From Hordeum vulgare subsp. vulgare (lineage: Eukaryota > Streptophyta > Magnoliopsida > Poales > Poaceae): a stretch of 64,000 bases of DNA. A model generated the notes under the pieces. It was not told where the DNA came from. It saw nothing but the letters and a program-made list of their open reading frames with translations, and searched no databases. The position numbers and the translations under genes were made by a program. Of the stretch, positions 1-11,799 are shown in pieces (positions within the stretch are counted from its first letter, which is position 1; every line of letters begins with the position of its first letter). The DNA lies in assembly GCF_904849725.1 (NCBI RefSeq), contig NC_058524.1, forward strand, positions 492,316,763 to 492,380,762, given 5' to 3'.

Positions 1-665
1 CGAAATGGGTTCGCTACCAAGAAATGTCCGTTTTGTTCCTCTTGGCGCCCAAATGGAGGTCTTGCCTTCATTCGGAACCACTTTAACTTAGGCGAAAGCT
101 GGTTTGCAGCTAAGCCCCTGAGTGTGGAGGTTTCCACGATCACTCGGGGAAGGGTCTACCTTAGGCGAAACGGGTTCGCTACCGAGATGATAGTACTTGC
201 GAACTCGTCGATGGTCATGTCCATCAAGGCATCGGAATGACAATTGTGTCCTCATTCGGAACTGTTTTGACTTAGGCAAAAACTGGTCCGTAGCTAAGCC
301 CTCAAGGGAGGAGGTTTTCCGCACTCGAGGCAGGTTTTACCTTAAGCGAAGAAAGATTCGCAGTGAAGGATTTTCCACCCACTAGGGTGTGTTTCACCGA
401 AGTGAAGTGCTTGAAGATAGTAAGCACTTTATTCTTCTATTCATTCGGATCCATTACACGAATGAAAAACGGAAAGTTCTATGTGTAGAACTTGCGGAGC
501 AGGTCCGCGTTCCAAGTTCTGGGTTCCTCTGTGCCCCTATCGATGTTGTACAGTCGATAAGATCCATTGTGCAGGACTTTGGAGATGGTGAATGGCCCTT
601 TCCACGGGGGTGCCAGCTTGTGGGGTTTGCGTTGGTCCAGTCGGAGGACTAGATCCCCCTTTTGA
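1..665 (-). repeat. 3' non-coding tail of the Gypsy element with degenerate tandem repeats
   Basis: Between integrase and the window edge no domain is readable. On the plus strand a unit recurs about three times: blocks beginning CGAAATGGGTTCGCTACC (1), CGAAACGGGTTCGCTACC (166) and a weaker one near 344, each followed by CATTCGGA (69, 253, 444). Unit length is roughly 165 to 180 bp. Repetitive 3' untranslated regions before the 3' LTR are usual in Tat-type elements. Confidence 0.6.
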
Positions 666-689
666 AACGCTCGGCCCCTGACTTGTCTG

Positions 690-1540
690 TCATGGTAGCG
701 TCGAAGGTCTTGCTAGTACGCCGTGGATCGAATGAGGGCTAGTTCCCTCTCTTCCTCCAGAAGATCCAACTTGTCTTTGCATGCTGATTCATCTTTGGCT
801 TCGTTGTACTGCTCCACTCGAGGGGAGCTACGACGTAAGTCACTCGGCAGGATGGCTTCCATGCCATATACCATGAAGAATGGAGTACGCCCGGTTGAAC
901 GATCCGGAGTCGTTCGCATACCCCACAAGACGGATGGTAATTCCTCGACCCTAGCGCCAGCGGCATATTTGAGGTCTCTCATCAGCCGGGGCTTGAGTCC
1001 TTGAAGTATCATGCCATTCGCCCATTCCGCCTATCCATTCGACCACGGGTGCGCCACAGAGGCATAGTTAACCTGAGTGCCCTGTGAGTGGCAGAACTGG
1101 CGGAACTCGTCAGAGTCGAAGTTGGTTCCGGTATCGGTGATGATATCGTGGGAACTCCGAATCTGATGATCTGCTCAATGAAGCTCACGGCAGTCGCCAC
1201 TTCCAAGCTTTTGATGGGTTTGGCTTCAACCCACTTGGTGAACTTATCCACCACGACTAGCAGATGGGTGAATCCGCTCGACCCGGTGCACAAAGTGCTG
1301 ACCATGTCGAGGCCCCATAGGACCAATGGCCAAGTGAGAGGGGTCGTCTTCAGCGCAGACGCAGGCTTGTGCGATTCATTCTTGTAGAACTAGCATCCGA
1401 CACACAGGTCCACCAAGTCCCTTATTGCCTCATTTGCTCGGGGCCAATAAAAACCTACTCGGAAGGCCTTTTCCACCAAGGTCTGAGAGGATGCATGGTT
1501 TTCATAGGTTCTCGAGTGGATCTCGTGCAGGATTTGTAGT
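690..1540 (-). pseudogene. Gypsy integrase domain, frameshifted
   Basis: Reading the minus strand, an HHCC-type zinc-binding segment is visible at about 1540-1390 (HEIHSRTYENH, then LCVGC followed by a stop). The catalytic core follows, with the first acidic motif in WGLDMV and HLLVVVDKFTKWVEAKP at about 1270-1210. A one-base loss near 1145 moves the second acidic motif (DIITDTGTNFDS) into another frame. The downstream part with RTTPDRSTGRTPFFMVYGMEA lies at 713-1012, and a stop at about 1033 separates it from the core. Integrase would insert element cDNA into the genome; this copy cannot be expressed intact. Confidence 0.85.
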
Positions 1541-1891
1541 CCTTCCTATGGAGAGATGCACTTCTGGCTGACTCATGTAACGCCCTTCTTGTACATTTTG
1601 TCTCCGAGTACTTCGAAAGCTTTAGACTGCCGAACGATCTAGCGGGCTTCCTCTTCGTCCTCGGGAAGCTCTTGCCGGAGCAAGTAAGCTAGATAAGGTT
1701 GTGTCTATTCGGGAGTGATGACCAGCATCTCATGGACGAGGTCGACCACGGTTGGGACGTCGATCTCTGTCGGATCAGACGGACTGACTGCTTGCGGGGG
1801 CTCCTCGGTGAAAGGATCCTCCTTGAACAAGGGGGCGCGTAGGTGCTCGAGGAACACGCCCTTTGGAAGAATCTTCCTAGTGGACCCGATC

Positions 1892-2623
1892 TTAGCCAAG
1901 TCGTCGGCCACTTGGTTTTTGGCTCGAGGCACACAACTTCCTGACCGCGTTGTAGTAGACTGTCATTGCTAGGCTTCGAATGTCCCATTCCTTCATGACC
2001 TGGTTGACAACGAGATCCGAGTCTCCATAAACGATCAATCGGCGGATGCCGAGTGAGATGACCATGCGGAGCCCATACAGGTGGTCCTCGTACTCGGCCT
2101 CATAGTTGGACGAATCAAAGTGGATTTGGAGCACGTAGCTCAAGTGATCTCCCCTAGGGGAAATGAGAAACACCACAGCCCCCGAGCCATGGAGCATCTT
2201 GGATCCATCCAATAAAATGGTCCAATGCTCGGGGATGACTAGAGCAGGCTGCTCTTGCTCTACCCATTCGGCAAGAAAATCTGCCACGGCATGAGACTTG
2301 ATTGCTTTCTTGGCTTCAAACTTCATCTCCAGTGGTAGGAGCTCAATCTCCCATTTGGCCACTCGGCCGGTTGCGTCCCGATTGTGCAGAATTTCCACTA
2401 GGGGAGCGTCATTGATGAGAGTGACCGAGTGATCTTGGAAATAGTGGACCACCGTATTCACGGTTAGGTAGATCCCATAGACCAGCTTCTGATAGTGTGG
2501 ATACCTCTGTTTTGAAGGGGTCAGCACTTCGGAAATGTAGTAGATTGGCGTTTGTACCTTGTATGTTTTGCCTGTTTCTTCCCGCTCCACCGTGAGTATG
2601 GTGCTAACCACTTGTCTAGGCAA
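1892..2623 (-). pseudogene. Gypsy RNase H region with a second RNase H-like domain
   Basis: This is the longest open stretch of the element, about 240 codons. The first part (PIYYISEVL, later TGRVAKWEIEL) is the RNase H linked to reverse transcriptase and its connection. The second part starts at WTILLDGSK and runs through SSNYEAEYEDHLYGL to VYGDSDLVV, which fits a second, archaeal-type RNase H carrying the D, E, D acidic positions (LLDGS, YEAEYE, YGDSDLV). That second domain is why I favour the Tat lineage. RNase H removes RNA from the RNA/DNA hybrid during reverse transcription. Confidence 0.8.
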
Positions 2624-2829
2624 CGATGTATAGGAGCAAGGGTTCCTGACTGCTCAGAGCAGCCAACACCGGTTGGGTGGAAAGTAGAGCTTTGATTTGG
2701 TTGAATGTGACCTGCGCTTCATCATTACACTCAAATTTGTCGGATTTCTTCATCAATCGGTAGAGGCAGGGACCTCTCACCGAGTCTCGAGATGTATCGA
2801 CTGAGCGCTACAATGCAGCCCGTAAACCT

Positions 2830-3640
2830 CTACACATCGTGGATGCGCTCCGGCCATCTCATCTGGACGATGGCTCCGATCTTTTCGGGATTGGCATCAA
2901 TACCTCGTTTGGAAACAAGGAAACCAAGTAGCTTACCAGCCGGTACACCGAAGGTGTATTTGGCTGGGTTGAGCTTAATACCGAAGCATCGAAGGTTCGT
3001 GAAGGTTTCGGCGAGGTCAGCGAGGAGGTCGGAATCTTTCCTGGATTTGACCATGATGTCATCCATGTACGCTCGACATTCCGTCTGATCTTTTCCTGCA
3101 GACATTTTTGAATCATACGCTGGAATGTAGCTCCAGCGTTTTTGAGACCGAATGGCATCATGATGTAACAAAAACACCCGAATGGGGTGATGAAGGCTTT
3201 CTTTATTTCATCGGGTCCATACATTCGGATCTGGTGGTACCCGGAGTACGCATCCAAGAATGACAGGCGTTCACATCCAATAGTGGAATCTACGATTTGA
3301 TCTATCTGAGGCCGAGGGAAGTGGTCCTTCAGGCAGGCCGGACTAAGGTGCGTGAAGTCAATACACATTCGGAGTAAATTGTTCTTCTTTGGCACCAGGA
3401 CCACGTTCGCCAACCACACGGAGTGGTAGACCTCGCGGATGAACTCGACAACTAGGAGCCGAGCGATCTCCTCGCCGATTGCCCTATGCTTCTCCACGGA
3501 GGAGCGGCGCATGTGTTCCTTGATGGGCTTGATCTTCGGATCCACTCGGAGGTGATGCTCAGCCAGCTCCCTCGGAACCCCCGGCATGTCACACGGCTTC
3601 CATGCGAAGATATCCCAGTTCTCACGGCGGAACTAGATGA
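2830..3640 (-). pseudogene. Gypsy reverse transcriptase domain, frameshifted
   Basis: The minus strand encodes the fingers and palm: HLRVDPKIKPIKEHMRR near the start, VVLVPKKNNLLRMCIDF, then HQIRMYGPDEIKKAFITPFGCF and MMPFGLKNAGATFQRMI. The catalytic box YMDDIMVKS is present but in a different frame from the preceding segment, so a small indel lies near 3080-3110. Downstream, AGKLLGFLVSKRGIDANPEKI matches the thumb/connection start. The catalytic aspartates survive while the frame does not. Confidence 0.9.
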
Positions 3641-3650
3641 GCCTGGCTTC

Positions 3651-4222
3651 CTATTTCTCTCCGAGTGAGGTGGAAATGTTGGTCGTAGCAGCACTCGAAT
3701 TGGTAGGGTGGACGTGAACCTGCTTCCTCTCGCCGGCCGACTGAAAGGAGTATTCAGTAGTTGGCTGCTTTGACTTGAGCAGATCTATGGCATCCAACGG
3801 CTTCTTGTACCCATAAAGCTCGGCTGCGAGGACCTGCTCGTTGGCGATCCTAGTGGCTTGCTGAAAGCACTCGCCAGCAACCTTCCGATTGCCAGTCACC
3901 ATGATCACGCCTTTCAGCCCTGGCATCTTAAGTTTAATATACATGTAACATGGGCATGCCATGAAACGTGCATAGGCGGGCCTACCCAAGATGGTGTGAT
4001 AGGTGCTGCAAAAATCGACCACTTTGAAGGTCAACCTCTCTTGCAAAAAAAAATCTCGCTGCCGAATACGACGCTTAAATTGATTTGGCCGAATGACTCG
4101 GCTTTCTTCCCGGGGATGACCCCGTGGAACTGCACATTGCACTTGCTCAGCTGGGACAACGGGATGTCCATGGCCTTGAGAGTGTCCATGTAGATGATGT
4201 TGAGGTTGCTGCCTCCGTCCAT
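3651..4222 (-). pseudogene. Gypsy aspartic protease domain, frameshifted
   Basis: The segment opens with MDGGSNLNIIYMDTL; the DGGS replaces the more common DTGA/DSGA catalytic loop, a variant I associate with Tat-type elements. Downstream come FHGVIPGKKAESFGQI and, in a shifted frame, LTFKVVDFCSTYHTILGRPA, whose hydrophobic-G-R-P pattern is the usual end of a retropepsin fold. An A-run near 4047-4055 is the likely site of the shift. The protease would cut the polyprotein. A linker with acidic and serine-rich sequence leads to reverse transcriptase. Confidence 0.8.
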
Positions 4223-4239
4223 GAGGACTTTCGGTAGTC

Positions 4240-6510
4240 GAAACCCGTTGACTGCGGGATGGACCAGCAGCGCCTGCCTCTAGGGGTGGCTATGTTGGCG
4301 AGGCGGTCCAACTGGTCGAAGGTGACGGGCGTCTTAGCCCTGTCGAGGTACTTTGTGACAGCCGGGGCTCCCATGTTCACCTCCCGATTGATAAATTCAA
4401 TCGTCTCTTGCTCTCGACGTCCGTGAAGATCATGAGGGTTGTCTGAATTTGGGATACCCGGAGGCATCCACAGGGTCGTCCTCATCCTCCTTGTCTCGGG
4501 AGGGCTCTCCGCCCATCTCTGTCCATAGCAGACGGCAGTCACGAGCTGTGTGCTTATCCAATAGGCTGCTCTTTGACTCGGCTTTCTTTTTGCCAGCCCA
4601 GTCCTTCTTCTTTTGGATTTCTTTTGGCCCTGTCCTGGGAGAGCAGCTACTTCGGCTTTACCTGGTGGGTCACCTTTTTTGCTTTTGCTTCTTCCCAGCA
4701 TTGCCCGACTGAGAGGTTTCGCTAGCTCCGCATTTGCCGCTGCGGAGGCGGTCTTCTTCTTTGCCATTCTCATACCGATTGGTGATGTCCATGGCCGTAC
4801 CGAGGGACAGGTCCCCTGATCGGCCAAACTTGAGGGTGAGCTCTCGATACCGAGTGCCCGCTTGGAAAGCGCACACGGCCTGGTGCTCGGTGACGTTCTC
4901 AACACTCTTGTGGAGCATGATCCACCGCTGGATGTACTCCCTGAGATTCTCGTTGCTCTTTTGGACACAATGTTGCAGCTCCGTCAGGCCGCCTCGACAC
5001 TTGTATGTTCCCTCGAAGGTCTTGACAAACACTCGAACGAGATCGCCCCAGTTGTGGATGCTGCTAGAGGGAAGTTGGTTGAGCCACGCCCTCGTAGACC
5101 CCTCCAACATGAGGGGCAGATGTTTCATAGCGACGTAGTCGTCGCCGCCAATGATCTGGACAGCCACTCAGTAGTCTTCCAGCCAGGTCTCTGGCTTCGA
5201 CTCACCGTTGAATTTACCGATCCACGTGGCCAACCGGTATTTGGAGGGGATTTCGGCCTCTTGGATGTGTCGGCTGAAGCACTCGAGGCCGGACACTCGC
5301 CGACCAGCTCGCGGTCGATCAATCACGTGTTTCGTTATAATAGACCAAGCGTTGAACTCGGGGGCCTGATAGTTGCCGCCCTCATTACCTCAACACCGAC
5401 TGGGGCTTGGCCTGTGGTCGTGAGGACAACGACCGAGTGAGCCACTCCCCTGAGGGGGTGACCTGCTTCGGTCCCGATGACCCTGCCTCCAGTCACCCTG
5501 CGGGCCTCTCGGAGGAGGAGGAGACCTTTGGCGTCGCATGTGCATGTGGGGGCTATGAGATAACTGCATGGAGTCCGCCTCGACGGACTTGCTGTGAAAG
5601 CGGTCCTGCGATTGCGACACTGCGGAATGTCGAATGTCTTCCGCGGCTGGGCTCTCAGTCGGCTGAATGGAATCAGTGATCCGAGTGGAAGCGGCCAGGT
5701 TCAGCACGGGAGTTCGCATCACGTTGATGTGCCGCGGGCGGTCATTCGGAAACAACTGCATGCAATTGCGACTCGAGCTCGGCTGGTCCCTCGCAGCCCG
5801 AGCGTCGAGAGAACGCTGGAGTCGCTTGAGGCGCTCACGCTTGGCCAGATTGGCAAATCGTGCGTTCTCCAGCGTGATATTCTCCGTGGTGTTCCCGGTG
5901 ATGGGGATGTGAAGGACTTGATCGCTCATGTGCTGAAGTTCCTCCCGTTGCTGCTTAGTGACCGGCTACGGAATGTGGTGGGTGCCGTCACCGTGGCGAT
6001 GCTCTCCGCCGTCATGCTCGGGAGAATTCTCTGGGGCATAACCTGTGTTGCCTCCCCTGTTGGTGTTGTCCATCATGATCTCGGTTGCACCCCTGCTGCT
6101 ATCGCAGTCGGAGTCACCGACTGTCTCCTCGCTCGATGCAAGGAAGAGGCTGACAGTTGGCTCATCGGAGCTGAGTATGGCCACCTGTCCGAAAATGGCC
6201 TGGTTGGCCATGGCGTGCTTGATCCACCGCTGCATCCGCGAGCGCTCAGAGCGCTTGCGGCGAACAACAGTGGGATGTGGGGGTGCCGAGTGATACGACA
6301 CCGATGGCTGCCGGATCAGGACACCGTGCGCGAATGCACTAGAATGCGACATACCTCGTGCGGGGAGGGTGTCGGTGTCTAGTGGCGCATCATGCAGCCA
6401 CGCCGAGTCGTCGATGATGAAGCTGAGGCAACCGAAGAGGATCTCTCCGCCGAGTGTCATAATGTTGACGAAAATGCGATAAATCTCCAACTGTGCTGGA
6501 TTTGCTAGAC
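4240..6510 (-). pseudogene. Gypsy gag region, interrupted
   Basis: The capsid-like core is at 4670-5167: HLPLMLEGSTRAWLNQLP, then IHNWGDLVRVFVKTFEGTY and LREYIQRWIMLHKSVEN, the standard retrotransposon gag signature. The upstream part (5390-6510) is polar and rich in R, S, P and Q, with runs such as RRQRSPPPPRGPQGD, as expected for the N-terminal and linker part. Stops and shifts separate these blocks. A lysine/arginine-rich nucleocapsid-like stretch is seen near 4670-4740, but no clean CCHC knuckle was found. Gag would form the cytoplasmic particle. Confidence 0.75.
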
Positions 6511-6516
6511 GCGTAG

Positions 6517-6535
6517 CCCCATGGTGGGCGTCAAC
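6517..6535 (-). other. Candidate primer-binding site of the Gypsy element
   Basis: On the minus strand GTTGACGCCCACCATGGGG follows the LTR directly. It resembles the GTTGGCGCCCACCGTGGGG start of the internal domain that I recall from Tat-type grass elements; three positions differ. This motif sets the LTR inner edge at about 6536, where the expected terminal CA reads TA. Confidence 0.5.
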
Positions 6536-7125
6536 TATCGTGGGAATGACCCTGACCATAGTACCTAGGGGTAGAATGAAGGGGCGAAGTCTAACTAGGC
6601 GCAGCGGATGCACTCAGATGTACGAGTTCAGACCCCTCTCGGAAGTGGTAATAGCCCTACATCTCGAGCCCTCAGGCTGATGTTTTCTTATGGGGGCGCA
6701 AAAGATTACAAAGTCTTGAACCCTTTAGCCGGAGCCCGGGAGTGGCTTATATAGTTGCTGCCAAGACCGACCGAGCTTCATTACAAGGCAAGTAAGGCTA
6801 ATAAAGAGGGAAGTCACCAGAAACGGCACCTTTAACCCTTGGCCTTACTCGTAACGTGAGTCTTCACTGCACTTCATGTGATGGATTAAGTCCTTAGTCG
6901 TTGCAGCCTCTTCGGTGCCTTCACCTTGCTATGGTCCGAGTGTCAGGATGCGTCCGACTAACACAAGGTGGTCTGAGTGACTCCAGGCTGGCCGAGTGAC
7001 AGTTGCTGAACCGAGTGAGGTCGAGGCTGCACCGATGACTTTAAAGATACTAGTGTCCGTAAGGGGTCCTAGGTAGGCCTAAGGAGGCAGGTCCGTAGGC
7101 CTACCCCTAATGTACAACCCCATCA
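6536..7125 (-). repeat. 5' LTR of the Gypsy element
   Basis: About 590 bp. The outer end reads TGATGGGGTTGTAC on the minus strand. A TATATAAG promoter box sits at 6746-6753. The inner end is set by the primer-site-like motif and is less certain. The partner LTR is not in the window, so length and target duplication cannot be confirmed; GTATG (7126-7130) would be the flanking duplicate. Confidence 0.6.
6746..6753 (-). promoter_or_regulatory. TATA box of the Gypsy LTR
   Basis: TATATAAG on the minus strand inside the LTR, followed by a GC-rich stretch, fits the LTR promoter position. The transcription start is inferred to lie about 25-35 bp downstream. Confidence 0.6.
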
Positions 7126-9344
7126 GTATGCAATCAGTTTGAAAAATTGTGTCTTACATTATGTACCTTTTTATGTATTTGCATAGTTTTTTCTTATTGT
7201 GGATCCAAATTGCACAGGTAATCCTTGTGACACTGGATTTATTGAAGTGGTGTAGAATGCGACATTATTGCTCGGCATGGTTGACAATTACTTATATGTG
7301 GAAAATGGATCAGGTGTTTTATCACGTGTGAGTTGAGTTCTAATTTAACTTCGTACCCTTCTATGCTTAATAGTCTATTCTAAATCCAATAAGATTCTTA
7401 TCTGGCATCTATATGTATGTAATATATTTGATTACAATGGGCCGAGAGTTTGATTAATATCTAGAATGATCAAACTACATGTTCATGTTTGATCTATGCT
7501 CAAAAGTGCCTAATGAATTTATTACATCTAACTACAATAAATTTATACACCAGGGTATGTTCCAATGGCTACTTTTGGTCATAGGAAACTAAACAAGGCA
7601 GAAGGATCGTGCTATACTCTGTGGCATCAAAGTAAAAGCTAAGTGTCTCGAGGTTACTCTCACTGGATATTCCGTTAACTGCAAACTTTATTCAACAAAA
7701 TTATTGTTTGACAAAGAAAAGGTCATTTACAATTTATGCTGACATATGTTCTACATTTTATTTTATTTTGAAGTTGGTAATGCTAACTACAAGAAGCATG
7801 TGGTCAGTAGGGAGGATATTTTCATATGAAAAAAGCGTATGGGACAAAAAATCCAAAACCCTTATCCAATCTTCCTGTTGATGTTTGCTTGGTTAGCTCC
7901 TAGACATCTCGAACAAGTCCATCTCAAGCTCATATTAGACGGAGCCCTCAATTGAAAGAGATGTGTGCTATATAAAATGATAATGGTGCCAACGTTCGAG
8001 ACAAATTTGATAGTATGTCGGGAAATGAGAAAATTTAACAACTTGGCTTCACCGTAAGTCCTTAACCTACTTTATCTATACAACTCCAAGAATTCCAAAA
8101 TTTGCTTGCATTCGTGTGTGTAGCCAAGAATAGAACATTTCTCTGATTGGCCATTACTCATTAGTCTTCTGTTTTGTCGAAACCTTGCAATGTTGCCTTA
8201 GTCACGAGAGAACTGCTATGTTTAATTAATCACATGTCAGATTTTTACCTTATTGCAACAACTGATGAGAATTTGTGCATAGCCTACCCTAGCATTTTCA
8301 AGGTACTCATGCTATCTTTCATATTTCACTAGAATATTCACTTGGGATATTTATCTAACCTTGGAAGTTTTTATCGCCATCTGTTGAAAATATATATGTG
8401 GAAGTATTACGTAGATGGGTCTATCTACTAACTTCTAATGACATTTTCATATTGCAAAGAATCATTCAAAAGTGTTCATATGTATACAGAAGTACATTAT
8501 AAGTTGTAGTAAATTCTTTCTTGGCCTCTTTTACTGATCTTTTGCAGGAGCTTGTAATAATAGCTTTCCTTCTCCGCTGATCTCAAAGGACTCACCACAG
8601 CTACCGAGGGTCTGTGTCTCACCCATGGTGCATCACTTGCAGGATTGACCGACTTTCTCCCATCATTTCCTCTCGCAAGTGGATTGCATAGGCATCGAGC
8701 GGCGAGACATAAACGTGAACATGTTATATGATGATTCGGTTTAGTGGTGGATGTGTAGCTAAAACTTGTGGTCATTGCTCCATTGAAATTATAACGAACT
8801 CCTAATTTTGATGCATAAATTTGCATTTGTTCACACATAATCGGTGCACTGGTTTAGCTCAATGATCATCATGCTAGATGTGTCTTTATGTGGTGATCTG
8901 AGCTGGTCTGTCATTATATATATGACACAAAATTTAATAAGGTGTGGTTTATCTTTATATGATGGCAACAAAGATTCACAAGAAAGCAATGAGCATGAAG
9001 CTATGTGTGAAATTACACTCATTTGAACCAACTAAATTTAACCGGTCATGAACATGTTTTCTTTATTTGTTATATTTTCTTCGTACGATCACAACAAAGA
9101 TTCGCAAGAAAGCAGTGAGCATTATGCTGTGTGTGAAGTTATACTAATTTGAACCAACTAAAATGAACTTGTAATAAACATGTTTTCTTCATTTGTAATA
9201 TTTTTAGTGAAATCAAATTATGTTTATGTATATGTTAATTCTCATGTATGTTTTTGATATTAGGGAGACGTGCATTTGCACGTGCACAAGTTCTTCGATC
9301 ACATAGAGTAGGTTACCAATGTGAGCAACTCATATTGTGGGTCT
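7126..9344. other. AT-rich unassigned intergenic stretch
   Basis: No recognisable coding domain on either strand. The longest open frames (about 60 to 113 codons) carry no family motif. A 16-bp inverted repeat ACGTGCATTTGCACGT lies at 9268-9283, 61 bp before the next LTR. A 127-bp tandem duplication is annotated separately. The segment at 8520-8720 is more GC-rich than its surroundings, but I could not assign it. Confidence 0.5.
8965..9205. repeat. Tandem duplication, period 127 bp
   Basis: Two diverged copies. CAACAAAGATTCACAAGAAA (8965) recurs as CAACAAAGATTCGCAAGAAA (9092), and AACATGTTTTCTTTATTTGT (9051) recurs at 9178 with one change. Both landmarks give the same 127-bp offset. Confidence 0.8.
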
Positions 9345-10273
9345 TGATATGTCCATTTTGCATCATGTTTTTCTACTGTTATTTATAATGTTTTCTTTCA
9401 ATATAACACTTTGTGGGGTAATTCTAATTTCTTTTATCTCACAATATGCAAGGTTTACACCAAGAGGGAGATTACTGGCAGCTCGATTTCTGGACCTGAA
9501 AAAGCTATGTCACGGATACCTATTCTGCACATCTCGAAATAAGCTAAAATTTCGTGGAGATTTATTTTGGAATATATAAAATTACTGGAGAAAAGAAATA
9601 CGAGAGGGGGCCACCTAGGTGCCCACTACGCACGAGGGTGCGCCTACCCCCCTAGCTCGCCCTGGTGGGTAGTAGGGGCCCTGGCTAGCCTCCGGTGCCC
9701 ATCTTCTGGTACATAAGTCCGTTTGCCCTAGAAAAAATCAAGAGAGGTCTCTTAGGACGGAGCGCCACCGTTTTGATACGGAACTTGGGCAAGAGCACTT
9801 TTTCTCTCTAATGGAGCGATTCGGTGAGGGATACTTCCCTCCTGGAGGGGGAAATCAAAGCCATCGTCATCACCAACAACCCTCTCACCGTGGGAGGATA
9901 AATCTTCATCAAAAGCTTCACCAACACTTGTTTTACTAGTAGTGTTGATTAAATTTTACAGTTGATACTAGTTGGTTTATTTGGTGGAAGATTGAATGTT
10001 CAAATCCATTATGCCATTTATTATCCCTCTGATCTCGAGCATGAATACGATTATTGACTAGTTGCTTTTATTCTTGAGGACATGTGAGAAGTCTTGTCAT
10101 AATTAATCATGTGAATTTGGTATTCATTCGATATTTTGATGATGTGTATGTCGTGATTCCCTTAGTGGTGTTATGTGAACATCGACTACATGTAACTTCA
10201 CCATCTCTGGGCCTAAGGGAATGCATTGTGGAGTAGTTATTAGATGATGGGTTGCTAGAGTATGAGAAGCTTA

Positions 10274-11779
10274 TGTTGGAAATACGCCCTAGAGGCAATA
10301 ACAAACTGCTTATTATTATATTTCCTAATTCATGGTAATTGTCTATTATTCATGCTATAATTTTATTAACCGAAAACCGTAATACATGTGTGAATATATA
10401 GATCACAATGTGTCCCTAGTGAGCCTCTAATTGGCTAGCTCGTTGATCAATTGATGATCATGGTTTCCTGATCATGGACATTGGATGTCATTGAAAATGG
10501 GATCACATCATTGGGGAATGATGTGATGGACAAGACCTAATCCTAAGCATAGCACAGATCGTGATGTTCGTCTGCTAAAGCTTTTCTAATGTCAAGTATC
10601 GTTTCCTTAGACCATGAGATTGTGCAACTCCCGGATACTATAGGAGTGCTTTGGGTGTATCAAACGTCACAACGTAACTGGGTGATTATAAAGGGAATTG
10701 CATACGGGATTGATCGAATCCCCGATATCGTGGTTCATCCGATGAGATCATCATGGAACATGTGGGAACCAACATGGATATCCAGACTCCGCTGTTGGTT
10801 ATTGACCAGAGAGGTGTCTCGGTCATGTCTGCATGCTTCCCGAACCCGTAGGGTCTACATACTTAAGGTTCGATGATGCTAGGGTTATATGGGAATAGTG
10901 TACGTGATTACCGAAGATTATTCGGAGTCCCGGACGTCACGAGGAGTTCCGAAATGGTCCGGAGGTAAATATTCATATATAGTAAGTGAGGAATTGGTCA
11001 CAGGAAGTGTTTCGGGCGACACCGGTGATGTACTCGGACCACGGGAAGGGTTCCGGGGCCCACCGGGAAGGGCCGCCAGCCCTGAACTGCTACATGGGCC
11101 TAAAGGTGGATGGGAACCAGCAAATATGTGGGCTGGTGGGCTGGTGCGCCACCACAAGCAGCCCAAGGCGCAGCAAGGGTTGGAGGGGCAAAACCCTAGG
11201 CGTGGGGAGGCCACCTGGGGCCTCCAGGCCCACCCTAGGGATCCTCCACCTTGGCCGCCGCCCCAAGGGCATCTTGGGCTGCCGCACCCTTGAGGTTGGA
11301 ATCCCTAAGGTTGGGCACCCTCCTACATCTCCTCCTATATATAGTGAGGGTTTTGGGGCTGATTTGAGACAACAATTCTCTCTCTCTCGGTGCAGCCCTA
11401 CTCCTCCTCCTCCTCGTCCTCCATAGTGCTTGGCGAAGCCTTGTCGGAGTGCCACATAGCTCCACTGTCACCATGCCGTCGTGCTGTCGGAGCTCTCCCT
11501 CAACCTATCCTCCATCCTTGCTGGATCAAGGCATTGGAGACGTCACCGGGTTGCACGTGTGTTGAACATGGAGGCACCGTCGTTCGGTGCATAGATCAGA
11601 ATCCACTACGATCTGAATCGCTGCGAGTACGACTCCATCAACCACGTTATAGCAATGCTTACGATTAGCGATCTTGTAAGGTATGAATATGCTCTACTCC
11701 TTTGCTCATTGTTGGTTTCTCCATAGATATATCCTTGTGGCGCGTAAGATTTTTTTTGAAATTACTACATTCCCCAACA
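10274..11779 (+). repeat. 5' LTR of forward Copia element
   Basis: TGTTGGAAATACGCCCTAGA start, TCCCCAACA end, 1,506 bp. It is shorter than the ~1.8-kb LTRs of the reverse copies. Near 10690 it jumps from GTGATTATAAAG to GGAATTGCATAC, losing a segment that the 3' LTR partly retains (around 17835-17910). TATATATA lies at 11336-11343. Confidence 0.9.
11336..11343 (+). promoter_or_regulatory. TATA box of Copia 5' LTR
   Basis: TATATATA followed by GTGAGGGTTTTGGGG, in the position of the known BARE/Angela LTR promoter. A matching box occurs in the 3' LTR at about 18559. Confidence 0.7.
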
Positions 11780-11799
11780 GTGCCATCCGAGCCAAGGTT
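11780..11799 (+). other. Primer-binding site of forward Copia element
   Basis: GTGCCATCCGAGCCAAGG follows the LTR end directly. It resembles the initiator tRNA-Met complement (TGGTATCAGAGC) used by BARE-type elements, with changes. It marks the start of the internal domain. A leader without coding features extends to 13022. Confidence 0.65.

Larger units (their letters stand above)
1..7125 (-). mobile_element. Ty3/Gypsy LTR retrotransposon (probable Tat type), truncated by window edge
   Basis: On the minus strand the order is LTR, primer site, gag, protease, reverse transcriptase, RNase H, a second RNase H-like domain, integrase and a repetitive 3' non-coding region. This domain order is Ty3/Gypsy; an extra RNase H after the RT-linked one and a DGGS protease are known for the Tat lineage, so that assignment is inferred. 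The reading frame is broken repeatedly by stops and single-base shifts, so the copy is dead. The 3' LTR lies outside the window on the left. The outer end at 7125 reads TGATGGGG on the minus strand, as expected for an LTR start. Confidence 0.85.

Noticed and set aside
10889..11474. Overlapping open frames of 79-146 codons on both strands in the forward Copia 5' LTR
   Set aside because: They lie inside the LTR promoter/leader, exist on both strands because of GC-rich text, and carry no domain.
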